Source of the DNA: Anaerovorax odorimutans
Lineage (GTDB): Bacteria > Bacillota > Clostridia > Peptostreptococcales > Anaerovoracaceae
DNA length: 64,000 nucleotides
Assembly (NCBI RefSeq): GCF_024459955.1
Contig: NZ_JANFXK010000001.1
Span: 248,001 to 312,000, forward strand
Direction of reading: 5' to 3'
The notes under the pieces are model-generated. The model had not been told where the DNA came from. It saw only the letters and a program-made list of their open reading frames with translations, and did not search any database. How positions within the stretch are numbered: position 1 is the stretch's first letter; every line of letters begins with the position of its first letter. The position numbers and the translations under genes were made by a program. Below, in pieces: positions 8,507 to 19,300 of this stretch.

Positions 8507-10915
8507 TTATTTTGTTCTTGCCTTTACAACCTTTGAATAGGTTCCATAAACCTTCTTACCTTTTACCTTCTGATAAGCTCTTACTTTGTAGTAATAGGTC
8601 TTGTTTTTCTTCAGCTTTTTGTTCGTGTATTTTGTCGTTGATCCTTTGGTGATCGTCTTTACAGCCTTGTACTTACCCTTCTGGGAAGTGGCGCGGTATA
8701 CTTTGTATCCGTTTGCCTTGCTGACTTTCTTCCAGGAAACCTTGATGCTGGTCTTGCTGGCCTTCTTAGCCTTCACCTTAGTAGGAGCTTTCGGAACCGG
8801 TTTCGCGCTTACAACCTTTGTGTACGCGCTGGTCGATGAACCTGCGATCGCTTTTACTTTGTAGTAATAAGTCTTGCCGGTAGTCAGTTTTTTATTGGTG
8901 TAGCTGGCACCGGAGGTAGTGGCGACTTTCTTAAACTTACCCTTCTTGGAAGTGGCACGATATACCTGATATTTCTGTGCGCCTACAGCCTTCTGCCAGG
9001 AAACTTTAACACTGGTATTACTTGCGGAAGCTGCCTTTACGTTTTCCGGCGCGGACAGGCTTACGGAAACTGCACAGGCTGCGGTCTTTCCATTGGCTGT
9101 CTTGGCGGTAATGGTAGCAGAACCAACTGCTCTTCCGGTTACAACGCCGTTAGCGTCTACTGTGGCTACCTTCGTGTTGGAGGATGTCCAGGTTACAGTC
9201 TTGTTTGTCGCGTCAGCAGGCGTTATGGTAGCTTTCAGAGCAACGGTTTTGCCTGTCTTTACACTTGTTTTCGTTGTGTTGAGCGTGATTCCGGAAACAT
9301 CCACCGCGTTCTTTACAGCCGCGCTGGTAATCACATATTCGGAAGCGTGAGCCAAAGTGAAAGTAACTGTATATTCGTCGCTTACGGTCAGAGGCTTATC
9401 TCCGATCTGTTCCAGTTTCTTTGTGTTTGGATTGATGTAATACAGATAAACGGTATCTCCAGCCTTAAACTTGTTCTTGTCAACAGACAATGTGATATTG
9501 GCCGGTGCCGGAAAATCTCCGTTGTGCGCCAGGGTAATGCCCATTGTCTTGGTGCCTGCCGGCAGCGCTGCGTCGGCCAGCTTCTGTGAGTCATCTTTTA
9601 CACTGGCTTTGATTCCCGGATTAACAGCGATGTCATTCGCTATTTCTTCTGTGTTGAATACGAAGGTTGCGGTAATCGCATTTTCTTCATCTTTTGTCTT
9701 GATAACCAGCGTCTTTGCCTGGGAATCCTTTGCTGCGGCAAAAATCGCTTTATCAATTTCCGGAGCCTCGCCGTCTTTGGTCTGAGGAACGACAACCTCT
9801 ACGGTCTCTTCTGCTCCCGCTGTGGCAAGGATGTTCTTGATCGTATCTACGGTTGTAGACTCCATTGGATCGGGTTTATCTACGTTTACCGTTGTTGTTT
9901 CGTCAGTTTTTTCTACATCTACCTTGTCAAAGCTGATGTTACATTTGATATCCTGCTGTCCACTTGCGGCGCTGATTGGGTTCATGACAAAGGTGATCAG
10001 CGCTTTGATCATATCACTATTATTTCCCGCATCGCGCAGACCGCTGAGCGTATCATCTGCTAAAGTCTCTGTATTCAGTCCGCTCAGATCAATTGTAGCA
10101 CCCTGCATGAGCCTTGCTTCCGTTGCGCCAACACGCAGAATTGTTCCCGCCGGAATATATGCCTCTGCCTGTCTGCTATCACTAAATGCTGGAGCATTTG
10201 TATCCAGTTCAACAAGATTGCGGATATCCTTCTGCATTTGATCCAGATTACTGGTATCATCCAGTTTCAATGGTGTACCGTCAGGATCAGTAAAGCTCAG
10301 TCTTTCTTTTCCAATCTGCATGTAAGCCTTTGCCGGGATCATCATGTAGCTGTCGTCCTCAGCATAAGTAGTTGTTGTCACATGGGAAGCCAGAGACTGC
10401 CATGCAGCTCTCGTCTGCTCAGTATTGGTACTTGCCTTGATTAAATAATCACTGTCGTCCGGCTGTGTTTTATTCTCTATTTTATAGGAATACTCTTTTC
10501 CATCAATCTTGCCCGATATTTTCGCATCTTTAAAATTTGTAATCGGTTCGATAAATCCTTCTAGGGGCACACTGTCATGACCAGTCACGCCTGTATTAAT
10601 GGATATTTCGTGGGATTTTTCCATATTCCCCATACCTAAGCTCTCGATATTTTTCATTGTAAGCTTAATTGTGGCATTGGCGGCGTCTACTGTCGCATTC
10701 TTCGTGATCTGCAAGTACGCGGAATAGTCATCCCGTACAACGGCGGATACCCTCGCATTGCCCGACTGAATGGAGAGATTTACCTTGTCAACTGTCCCCG
10801 TAACAGTAGGGTCATCTGACGTTTCGGCCCATACCGCCGGCGCTGACATGGTAAACAATACCGTCAGCGACAGGAGGAAGGCCAAAAGTTTTTTCGTTTT
10901 GCCTTGTTTCTTCAT
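8507..10915 (-). CDS. Secreted BIG2/FN3 surface protein, 802 residues
   Basis: Signal peptide at residues 1-30 (MKKQGKTKKLL..., ending VWA). Residues 35-350 are a beta-rich region I cannot assign. Residues 360-540 hold a module shared with the three neighbouring proteins, with signature HNGDFPAPANITL, VYLYY and HASEYVIT. Next is one BIG2 Ig-like domain (about 545-625; WTSSNTKVATVDANGVVTG). Two FN3-like domains (about 628-802) follow, each with the YYYKVRA strand and a very Lys-rich sequence. No LPXTG motif, membrane anchor or choline/GW repeat is present, so retention at the surface may be electrostatic or the protein is released. It starts 65 bp after the stop of the 1408-residue gene and has no cassette of its own, so it is probably the second gene of that transcript. 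Adhesion is an inference. Confidence 0.85.
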   Translation of the reverse strand: MKKQGKTKKLLAFLLSLTVLFTMSAPAVWAETSDDPTVTGTVDKVNLSIQSGNARVSAVVRDDYSAYLQITKNATVDAANATIKLTMKNIESLGMGNMEKSHEISINTGVTGHDSVPLEGFIEPITNFKDAKISGKIDGKEYSYKIENKTQPDDSDYLIKASTNTEQTRAAWQSLASHVTTTTYAEDDSYMMIPAKAYMQIGKERLSFTDPDGTPLKLDDTSNLDQMQKDIRNLVELDTNAPAFSDSRQAEAYIPAGTILRVGATEARLMQGATIDLSGLNTETLADDTLSGLRDAGNNSDMIKALITFVMNPISAASGQQDIKCNISFDKVDVEKTDETTTVNVDKPDPMESTTVDTIKNILATAGAEETVEVVVPQTKDGEAPEIDKAIFAAAKDSQAKTLVIKTKDEENAITATFVFNTEEIANDIAVNPGIKASVKDDSQKLADAALPAGTKTMGITLAHNGDFPAPANITLSVDKNKFKAGDTVYLYYINPNTKKLEQIGDKPLTVSDEYTVTFTLAHASEYVITSAAVKNAVDVSGITLNTTKTSVKTGKTVALKATITPADATNKTVTWTSSNTKVATVDANGVVTGRAVGSATITAKTANGKTAACAVSVSLSAPENVKAASASNTSVKVSWQKAVGAQKYQVYRATSKKGKFKKVATTSGASYTNKKLTTGKTYYYKVKAIAGSSTSAYTKVVSAKPVPKAPTKVKAKKASKTSIKVSWKKVSKANGYKVYRATSQKGKYKAVKTITKGSTTKYTNKKLKKNKTYYYKVRAYQKVKGKKVYGTYSKVVKARTK

Positions 10916-10979
10916 AACAAACTCCTTCTTTAAAATTGTTAATGAGATAAGTTATATTTTGTAAGACGGCGATTCGCCA

Positions 10980-13900
10980 TCATTTTACAAACACAGCTGT
11001 GGTCTTGGAATATTTGCTATATACTTTCTTACCGGCTACTTTTCTGTAAGCCCGCACCTTGTAGTAATACTTCGTTTTCTTGCTCAGGTTTTGGCTCTTA
11101 TAGCTCTTTGAAGCTTTTCCGGCTGTGCGGATCTTTTTGAAATGCTTCGTATCGGCCTTGGATCTGTAGATTTCGTATCCGCTGGCCCCCTGCACCTTGT
11201 TCCAGGTGAACTTAACGCTTCTGTTCTTTCCCGCTTTCGCTTTGACGCCCTTCGGCGCTGCCGGGATTACTTTTACTTTCTTGACCGATGTGTAGGCGCC
11301 ATGGGTGGTTTTTCCATTTGCGTCGGCATAGGCCCTTACTTTGTAATAGTACGTTTTTCCTGTCTTCAGTTTTTTGTCTGTGTAATTGGTTGCTTTGGTT
11401 GTTTTGATTTTCTTGTATTTCCCGTTTTTGGAAGCGGCTCGATAAATCTTGTAGCCTTTTGCTCCCGCTGTTTTCTTCCAGGTCAGCCTGGTTTTGTCGT
11501 ATTCTTTCGAAACTGCCTTCAAGCCTGCTGTCTGTGCCAGTCTTACTTCAACTTTGCATACGGCAGTTCTTCCGTCAGCGGTTTTGCCGTAGATTTCCGC
11601 GCTGCCCGGGGTAAGGGCCGTCACTTCTCCGCTCTGACTGACTTTGGCAACCTTTTCTTTGGAGGAACTCCAAGTGACCGTCTTATCGGCGGCGTCCTCC
11701 GGCTGTACTGACGCATGGAGCTGTGTCTTTTTCCCCGCTTCCAGGGTGACTTTGCTTTTATCCAGGGTAATTCCCGTTATGTTCTTGCCTTTGTATATCG
11801 TGTCTGTCACGACATAGCTGGAAGCATGGGCCAATTTCACGGTAATCTGACCTTTAGGGTCAACGGTTAACGTCTCGGCTGTAAGGGTCAGGTTATTCTT
11901 TTCCGTATTGAGATAATACAAATGAACGATATTTCCCGCCTTAAAGGTGTCGCTGACATCCAGGGTAATCATCACCGGTCCCGGGAAATCACCACTGTGG
12001 CTTAAATTCAACGTTTTCTTTGCCGCTTTATCCGGCAGGCATGCATCAAGCAATGCCTTCTCATTTGTCTTTGGAGTCTTGGAAATGTCTGTCTTTACCG
12101 GAATGTCCGGCTTGGTTATTTCAGAACGTTCAAAGACAAAGGTAGCAGCAATTTTATCATCCTCTTTTGTGACCGTCTGTATGACAATCGGTGCGCCTTC
12201 TGTTGCCGCCGCCTTTTCAAAGACTTCCGCAGGGACACTCGGCAATTCTTCCCTGGCTTCTTGTTCCAGCAAAATGACAACCGTTTCGTCCGTTCCCGAT
12301 TTCTCTATGAGCTGAATAACCGGTTCGGCATCCAGCGTCCCCGCTTCATTGGTCTGCGGCTGAACGGTTACAGTTGGGCTTTCCCCTGCTCCCGGAATCG
12401 ATTCTCCCGGTTCTTCCATTACGGATACTGCGCAGGTTGCCAACCGTTCTTTGCTGTTACTCTTAGCGGTTATCATTGTGTTTCCCGCATCTTTCGCCGT
12501 TACCAGGCCGTTTTCATCAACCGTGGCCACATCTTCATTGGAAGACGACCAAGTTATTGTCTTATCCGCCGCGTCTTCCGGTTCGAGCTTGGCGATCAGC
12601 AGCTCTTTGTTGCCCTTTGCGATTTCAACCACTTTTTTGTTCAGGCTGATACCCGTCACCAGTTTTTCAATCTTCTGCGCACCGCAATCCTCACAGGTAT
12701 AAACCAGTTCCGTTTCCTCTGCGTTTTCTACTGCTTTTCCCCATTGATGATCCGCTGTTTCTTCGTATCCGCAAACGGTACAAGCGTGCTTGTGCTGTGT
12801 ATCGCCGGTGCTGCTCCACGAATCGTATTGATGCGCTTCTGTTTCAATGGTTCCGCATTTCGGACAGGCCCTGGTATGATTCTGGGCATCCGATGTCCAA
12901 TCACCAATATGAGGTTTTGCCGCAGGAGCTTCCATCGGCTTCCCACCCGCATCGAGCCATGTCAAATTAAAGGTATATGTTTTCGTTCCCTTTTGATCTC
13001 CACTGGCTTCTTTTGTCGTCAGGGTCAGTCCGGCATTGCATTCTCTGCTGACGAAAGATTCCTTGCCGCAGAGAACCTGTCCTGCCAGGGTTCCCTTTAG
13101 ATCGAGGGTTCCGTTAAGAACCAGCTGTGCCGGAGTACGGTCCTGAGGATACTGGGTACCAGAAATATTTGTAGGATCCTCAAAGCTATCATAAAAGACA
13201 ACTTTTTTCTTTTCCGGGATGGTAAGCTTCGCGTCAGCTCTAACGGTAACTTTTGATCCCGGCATGAATTTATAATCATTGTCAAAAATATATTCGCCAT
13301 CGTTTAATTCATATTGATAGTCTCCGTCGATTGGATACAGATAGCTTTTGGTAGAAAGCGTCAAGCCAGTGATATCCAATGTGGAATTTGAAAACGTACC
13401 GCCACCGTATAGGCTAATGTTTTCTATTCCATTTTCATAAGTTTTCATTGCGTAGCTGCTTGTATCTTTCAGGCGGTACATCCCATTGTTGCCGTCAATC
13501 TGAGGAAAACGGGTATAGTTATACGTACTGCTTGCGTACATTTTGACAGTCCCCAAAAGGGAAGCGCCATAATCGATTCTGGTTGGAGCCTGAATGTTGT
13601 GGCAGTCGTATTCTGTGAACGGGAAAACGTTTGCCAAATACATCTTAAGAGCCTGAGATCCTCCCCGCCAATGCCTTATAACAAATAAATCCCTTATTTC
13701 GCTACCGGCTTTTCCGTGAATTTTTCCTTTTCCTTTTACATAACCGCATACATCCAGTATTCCACCGTCCTCAACATTGATAGATCCCTGTAGATTAATC
13801 TGGGAGTACCCGCCGGTTATATCCTGATCATTATGCCCACCTTGCGGGCGGCCTACTACTGCGTTGACAAGAACGCTGCCATTGATGTCCAGAGAAACAT

Positions 13901-15206
13901 TCTCACCAATGGTCAGGGTATGATACAGGGTTGCCTTCTTTCCCAAACCGGTGGACGAATCGAGACTTGTACCGTCCGGGCAGTAACCACTAGCCGCATA
14001 CCCCTTCGTATCCGTTGCGTCGGTTGGCAGTAAGAGGAATACGTCTTTTGGAACAACGGTATTTTCCGTCAGAGCCGTATCTCCTGTGAGAATAACCGTG
14101 TCTCCCGCCTTGGCAGAATCAAGGGCTGTCTTCAACGAGGCATAGAATTCACCGTTAATTCTTGCCGCATAGTCGTTCTTGCTAAAAACAGCTTTTAACT
14201 TTATATTCTTTTCAACGGTAAAGGAATACTCCTTGTCGGTTGACAGGAAACGGCCTTCCCCATCGACCCATCCCAGAAAATCTACACCCGAATTGGGAGT
14301 CGCTTTAACTGTCACGCTGCTTTTTCTGGTAATTTCGTTGACGGTTCCATCTGTTTTCAGAGGTGCCTGGTCGCATATGGCCGTTACCGTCCCCTTCTGA
14401 GGGTCGCCTTCGATTGTAACCCCTGCGTTTTCGGTCTGCGCCGGGGTGATGGTTACTGTTTTTGTATAAGTTTTACCGTTATTGTCAATGGATAATTCCA
14501 GCTTGCGTTCTGTGCTGGTTTCGGTCATAGGAATCTCAATTTTTCCCTCTGTCCCTGCGCTTACTGTATCGCCGTCCAGCTTCGCGGAGAGCTTAAGGCC
14601 GCTCAGCTTATCCGTCAGTTTCGTCTCCACGGTATATGTAACATTGCCCTTTGAGGGGAAATATTCTTCATTGATATCTTCAAAGCTGTATTTGTTGGAA
14701 GTCTTTCCGTTACTGACTGTGATGTCTGCGAGGCCGGTGATCAATGAGAAGTTTTTCAAGTAGACTTTTCCCGTCCCGCCTCCAATATACGCTGCCATCC
14801 ATCCCATTTCTGTTTGACCCTCAGGGATTGACATAACGACTTTCTTAAACTGGCCCTCTGTGTCATAGTAATACTCATCAGAAACTACCAACATAGCAGA
14901 ACCATCGTCGTTTTCCACTTTATATTCAAACGAGAGGACAGCCGACCCATCGATCGTTGCCTTTAACGTTTTGTACTCCTCGGAAGCGAAATCCGCCATA
15001 TAGGCGTGTTCCGCCTCATCGTACTTCCACCCGCCAGGGTTCGAAAAGCTGGTTACGCTCCCGTCCGGCGACAACTTGCTTGCATCAATATCTTCCGCAA
15101 ACACGCTGGCGCTCTGGAAGGCAAAAGCAAGCAGAACAATCACCAGTACCGTTAAGAAAGGATTTCCATAATTACGTTCTTTCACTTTCATCTCACTGTT
15201 CTCCAT
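10980..15206 (-). CDS. Secreted BIG2/FN3 surface protein, 1408 residues
   Basis: An N-terminal hydrophobic signal (about residues 15-38, ending VFA) precedes a long beta-rich exported chain. An InlB B-repeat-like segment lies near 305-340 (DFLGWVDGEGRF...LKAVF), then an extended region with beta-helix-like character. Three Cys-x-x-Cys knuckles with nearby His sit around 785-880 (ACPKCG, ACTVCG, TCEDCG), possibly binding metal. Then come a BIG2 domain (about 885-965), the shared GDFPGPVMITL...HASSYVV module (about 975-1140), a second BIG2 (1145-1225) and two Lys-rich FN3 domains to the end. There is no cell-wall sorting signal. Transcription likely starts from the poly-G cassette at 15.46-15.57 kb and passes a leader terminator at 15.27-15.30 kb. 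The next gene follows after 64 bp. Confidence 0.85.
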   Translation of the reverse strand: MENSEMKVKERNYGNPFLTVLVIVLLAFAFQSASVFAEDIDASKLSPDGSVTSFSNPGGWKYDEAEHAYMADFASEEYKTLKATIDGSAVLSFEYKVENDDGSAMLVVSDEYYYDTEGQFKKVVMSIPEGQTEMGWMAAYIGGGTGKVYLKNFSLITGLADITVSNGKTSNKYSFEDINEEYFPSKGNVTYTVETKLTDKLSGLKLSAKLDGDTVSAGTEGKIEIPMTETSTERKLELSIDNNGKTYTKTVTITPAQTENAGVTIEGDPQKGTVTAICDQAPLKTDGTVNEITRKSSVTVKATPNSGVDFLGWVDGEGRFLSTDKEYSFTVEKNIKLKAVFSKNDYAARINGEFYASLKTALDSAKAGDTVILTGDTALTENTVVPKDVFLLLPTDATDTKGYAASGYCPDGTSLDSSTGLGKKATLYHTLTIGENVSLDINGSVLVNAVVGRPQGGHNDQDITGGYSQINLQGSINVEDGGILDVCGYVKGKGKIHGKAGSEIRDLFVIRHWRGGSQALKMYLANVFPFTEYDCHNIQAPTRIDYGASLLGTVKMYASSTYNYTRFPQIDGNNGMYRLKDTSSYAMKTYENGIENISLYGGGTFSNSTLDITGLTLSTKSYLYPIDGDYQYELNDGEYIFDNDYKFMPGSKVTVRADAKLTIPEKKKVVFYDSFEDPTNISGTQYPQDRTPAQLVLNGTLDLKGTLAGQVLCGKESFVSRECNAGLTLTTKEASGDQKGTKTYTFNLTWLDAGGKPMEAPAAKPHIGDWTSDAQNHTRACPKCGTIETEAHQYDSWSSTGDTQHKHACTVCGYEETADHQWGKAVENAEETELVYTCEDCGAQKIEKLVTGISLNKKVVEIAKGNKELLIAKLEPEDAADKTITWSSSNEDVATVDENGLVTAKDAGNTMITAKSNSKERLATCAVSVMEEPGESIPGAGESPTVTVQPQTNEAGTLDAEPVIQLIEKSGTDETVVILLEQEAREELPSVPAEVFEKAAATEGAPIVIQTVTKEDDKIAATFVFERSEITKPDIPVKTDISKTPKTNEKALLDACLPDKAAKKTLNLSHSGDFPGPVMITLDVSDTFKAGNIVHLYYLNTEKNNLTLTAETLTVDPKGQITVKLAHASSYVVTDTIYKGKNITGITLDKSKVTLEAGKKTQLHASVQPEDAADKTVTWSSSKEKVAKVSQSGEVTALTPGSAEIYGKTADGRTAVCKVEVRLAQTAGLKAVSKEYDKTRLTWKKTAGAKGYKIYRAASKNGKYKKIKTTKATNYTDKKLKTGKTYYYKVRAYADANGKTTHGAYTSVKKVKVIPAAPKGVKAKAGKNRSVKFTWNKVQGASGYEIYRSKADTKHFKKIRTAGKASKSYKSQNLSKKTKYYYKVRAYRKVAGKKVYSKYSKTTAVFVK

Positions 15207-15272
15207 TTCATTTTTCGCTAAATCTGTATTGCAGGCTCAGCTCCTGCTTCCTGCACCGAATACTGCCCGAAC

Positions 15273-15299
15273 AAAAAAACGCCATCTATCTGACAGCGT
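15273..15299 (-). terminator. Leader terminator (possible attenuator) of the 1408-residue gene
   Basis: On the minus strand ACGCTGTC, loop, GATGGCGT, then seven T. It lies between the cassette promoter and the start codon, 67 nt before the ATG. Transcription of the gene must read through it, as in attenuation systems. Confidence 0.6.
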
Positions 15300-15462
15300 C
15301 CTTACTTCATAAAAAAGCAATCATCATCAAAACGATTTCTGAGAATCCGGTTCGGAAAATGTTTCAAAATTTTTTCTTTTATCTGTCGCACACTTTTTTG
15401 GCTGTCATTATTGTGCCTGATTTTATTGTTTCTCTACAGCCCGTAAGTCCCCTATTCGTATA

Positions 15463-15569
15463 TTTATACTACCCCCCCCCCACCAGTTTTGTCAACGATT
15501 TGTGAGTTTTTTGAAAACAGGAAATTTGTTACATTGACATGGTGTAACAAACAGCCTTTTTTATGTAAC
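15463..15569 (-). promoter_or_regulatory. Poly-G promoter cassette of the 1408-residue gene
   Basis: In minus-strand order: GTTACAT (15569-15563), 14 nt, GTTACAC (15548-15542), 7 nt, ATGTAAC (15534-15528), A6 tract (15512-15507), TTGACA (15495-15490), spacer with ten G (15481-15472), TAGTAT (15471-15466). The spacer to TAGTAT is 18 nt; to the overlapping TATAAA it is 21 nt. Elements match the cassettes at 20.7 and 26.7 kb. Confidence 0.75.
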
Positions 15570-15616
15570 AAACAACTCTTGACAATAAGCACAATGTTAT
15601 AAAATGGAAAATCTCT

Positions 15617-16396
15617 GCACACAAAAAGAAACGGACCCACCTTTCGGCGAAGTCCGTTTCTTTTTGTGCATGTAATTGCAAGGAATTTGTTTTATTTAGT
15701 TTTTATCTTCTTGACCTTGCTGTAAGCGCCGTAGTACTTCTTGCCATCGATCGTCTTGTACGAACGTACCTTTACGTAGTAGTTCTTCTTGGCTTTCAGT
15801 TTTTTCACGGTCTTGCTTGTCTTCGTGGTCGTTGTGCTCTTGAAACTCTTATTCTTCTTCAAAGAGTAAGAAATCTGGTAGCCGCTCACGCCCGCGCTCT
15901 TCTGGCTCTTGATCGTTACCTTGAAGGATTTCTTCCCTTTCTTCAGCTTGCTGATGGCAGCTTTGGCAGGGGTGATCCTGAAGGTCGCGGTCTTAGCGCT
16001 GAGTCCCGCGCAGTCACCGATCGCGGTAACCGTCACGGTCGCTTTTCCGGTCTTGACGTTATTCTTATAAGCTACGGAGTAGTCTCTTCCGTTTACGAAA
16101 GCGGATAATCCGTAGACTGCCGGTGTCTTGGCGCCACCGTTGTAGGTGTACTGGGTCGTTGACAGAGAGATTCTCACGTTGTTGTACGCGGTTCTCTTGG
16201 CGTTCCTGTACTCAGTCTCGGCTTTCTGGATCTTAGCCAAATCCGCAGTCAGTAAAGCTTTCGTAGCCGGTGTTTCGGCAACTACGCTGTTGTACATGTT
16301 TCTGGCCGCGTCGATCTTGCTCTTGTCTGCTGCTGAATAGGTCGCTGTAGCCGGGAGCTGGTCAGCCAGTTTGCTGACTCTGTTGGCCTGTGAAAC
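15617..16396 (-). repeat. 3' repeat shared by the two largest surface genes, copy 1
   Basis: About 780 bp covering terminator, 3' segment and the last 235 codons. It matches 20864-21643 at a constant offset of 5247 bp with only scattered substitutions and one short divergent patch (around 16242-16270). Long enough for homologous recombination. Confidence 0.85.
15623..15667 (-). terminator. Terminator of the 1597-residue surface gene
   Basis: Long near-symmetrical hairpin AAAAAGAAACGGACT / GGTCCGTTTCTTTTT with a CGCC-GAAA-GGTG core, 25 nt after the stop. The symmetry means it could stop transcripts from either strand. A near-identical copy follows the 1838-residue gene. Confidence 0.85.
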
Positions 16397-19300
16397 TGCC
16401 TCACGGTTCTGTGAAGCCTTGCTCAATTCCACCAAATAGTCTACATAGCCCTGGCCATAGTCTTCCTCTTCCATGACTGCTTTTTGATTTTTATCCAGTT
16501 TGGCAAAATCCGCTTCAATCTGAGCGATCTGTTTCTGCTGATCATAAGTCAGTACGCTATCTTCGAAATTATCAAATTTTGCCATAGCTGCTTTAACCGC
16601 TTGCACCTGATCGTCGAGGATCTGATATGCTTTCTCAGCCTCATTCAGAGTGCTGATATTTCTAATCATGGATTCATTATTTCCAGCGTACTGCTCTTTG
16701 AATCCATTGTATGCGCTTCTTGCTGTTTTTATTGCTTTACCGGTTTTGGCAGAATACACAACTTTTCCAATGTTTTTGATTGAATTTTCCACCGAATCCG
16801 CAGCTATTGCAGGCTCCATCTGTTTTGTACTGAATACATATTCAGATGCATGCGTCAATGTAATAGCCACTTCCTTATTGGCTTTTACTTCCACAATGCC
16901 GTGATCAATTAATGTCAGTTCATCTCCATTCTCATAATAGAGGTATCCTTTTTGGCCTTCCTGCACTTTCTGGTTTGTCAGCGAAAGTGTAATTGTGGCT
17001 GGTGCAGGGAAATCGCCTTCATGTTCTAAGCGGATTTTTTCTACTGCTGAATCTTCCGGTAAGCTGCTTGGTACATCGTTCATGTTTTCCAGAACAATAT
17101 CAGTATTAACACTTACCAGCTTATTGATGTCTTTTGTATCAAATTCAAAAGTTGCGTCGCAAGTCTTTACATCTACATCTCCAACTTTGCGATTAGCAGC
17201 TTCCGCCTTGATTACCAGTTTTCCCACAGTATTTTTCTTTGCAATTTCGAAAACGTCTTCTGGAACGGTTTCTATCTCAGTCGGCATCACGATGACAACG
17301 TCTTTTATATTCTCCGTTTTCGCATTTTCGATTGCTGTAGATACAGCAGCTGTATTAAAGTCATCGTATTCATCAAGTGATGGCTGTATTGTAATTGTAG
17401 CTGAGCCTTCTGCAGTTGCCGCTTTAATAGTTACCTCGCATTCGGCCTTTTCTCCATTCGCCGCTGTTGCGGTAATGGTTACAGGGGTATCCCCCGTTGC
17501 GCTTACTGCGGTAACGATGCCTTGTTCGTTAACCGTAGCTTTTTTTTCGTCAGAAGACGCCCACTTTACTTCTCTGTTATAGGCATCCTCCGGAATTACT
17601 TTAGCAATCAGCTGTTCTTTATCTCCTACAGTTAACGTGGATTTCTCAGCATTGAGAGCAACACTATCAATTTCGATTCCTTGTTTCCAATTGATAACCT
17701 TTCCCTCTTCTGATACTACTTTATACCAGTCACCTGCAAGATAATCTACCCACGCTTCCTCTACCTTACTACCGTCTACATTATCAGCCTGGATTGGGTT
17801 TTCTTTCTGCAACTCTCCTCCATAAAGTGTAAAGGAAGGATCTGTTTCTACGCCAGAACCCTTGGAAACGTTAACGCCTCCCCAACCGTTGCCGCTGGCA
17901 TAGAGATCATTTGCAATTATTGTCGAACCATTTGCAACTGCGCCGTAGCCTTTACAGTCTTTCACTGTCACATTATTTAATTCAGCATAGCTATTCTCAC
18001 CATATGTCTGAATACCATGTTTTGCTGCCTGATTTCCATTAACCGTCAGATTTTCAATGGTGACAACTGCGCCATTCTGAACACCGATTACATGTCCCAG
18101 ACCATCTTTTGCTGCCTTAGTAGCATCGGTCTGCTTTGCAGTAATCGTATGATTATTACCCACTAAAGTAATGTTCTTAGTGATTGCAATAGCGGCTGCG
18201 TTCGCATCTTGACCCATATCGACGGTAATATCTTTTGTTAATGTAACGGTTTCACCATCTGTAGCTGCCTCAAGGGCTTCCTTCAGTGTTGCATATACCA
18301 ATGTTCCAACTTTTGCTTCACCTTCGGCAGGGGCAATTCCCTGTTTCCACTGAATAGCTGGCGCATTTTCATCCGTTTTTGTATTAACAGAGTACCAGTC
18401 GCCTGCGTTCTTTCCGAAGTTCACATAATCTTTGCTTACCTCGGATTTGTCAACATTGTCTGCCTGAATCGGATTTGCTTCGTTTAAGTTTCCGCTGTTA
18501 AACTCAAATCTTGGTTCGGTAGTCACATTAGCTCCCTTTGTTACGTTTACGCCACCCCAGCCATTGTCGTTTGTGGTCAGCCTAGTGGCCGTAATGGATG
18601 AGCCGTTCGCAACTACACCGTAACCAAAGCAGTTCTTTACTGTTATAGACGTAAGATTCGCTTCGCTACCATCACCGTATGTCTGAATTCCATGCCTTGC
18701 TGCTTTGTTATTTCCATCTACTGTCAGGTTCTTAATTGCAGCCTTTGCACCGTTCTGGACGCCGATCACATGCCCCATGCCGTCCTCAGCGCCGTCTGAT
18801 TTTTTCGCTGTAATTGTTTTTCCGTTGCCGTCCAATGTTATGCTTTTGTCGATCAGAATTGCAGGCGCAGTCTTGTCTTTGCCCATATCGACTGAGATAT
18901 CTTTGTTTAGTTTAACAGTATCCCCAGCCCTTGCGGCTTCTATTGCATCCTGCAATGTAAGGTATCCTTCATTTCCAATCTTAGCTACTATTGAGGCTAA
19001 TTTGCCGTCCTTAACAGTGTAGGTATTGCTTGCTTGCAAAGTTACATCAGCTGCGCCTGTTTTTGCTTTAATATCTTTTACTCCGTCTTTTACAACAACG
19101 GTACAGCCTTCTTGTAAGTCAAGTACTTTTCCCTCCGCAAGAGATGTTTCAATTGTCAGTGTCTCGCTCGGGAATACTTTTTCCAGCATGCTGACAGTAT
19201 GCTGTTCCGCTGTGCCGCGTTTCGCTTCGCCAGCTTTCTTTACGGAAATATTTATGGGTGCTTTCTCTGAACCGCTGATATCGCTTATTGATGTTTTGTA

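Noticed and set aside
12261-13100. 279-codon plus-strand frame opposite a surface-protein gene
   Set aside because: Antisense shadow; composition follows the complement of the BIG2 protein.
15561-15600. Plus-strand promoter TTGACA...TAAAAT near the cassette at 15.58 kb
   Set aside because: Spacer of 15 nt, and it would run within 25 nt into the symmetrical terminator; similar sequence at 20.83 kb is not better.
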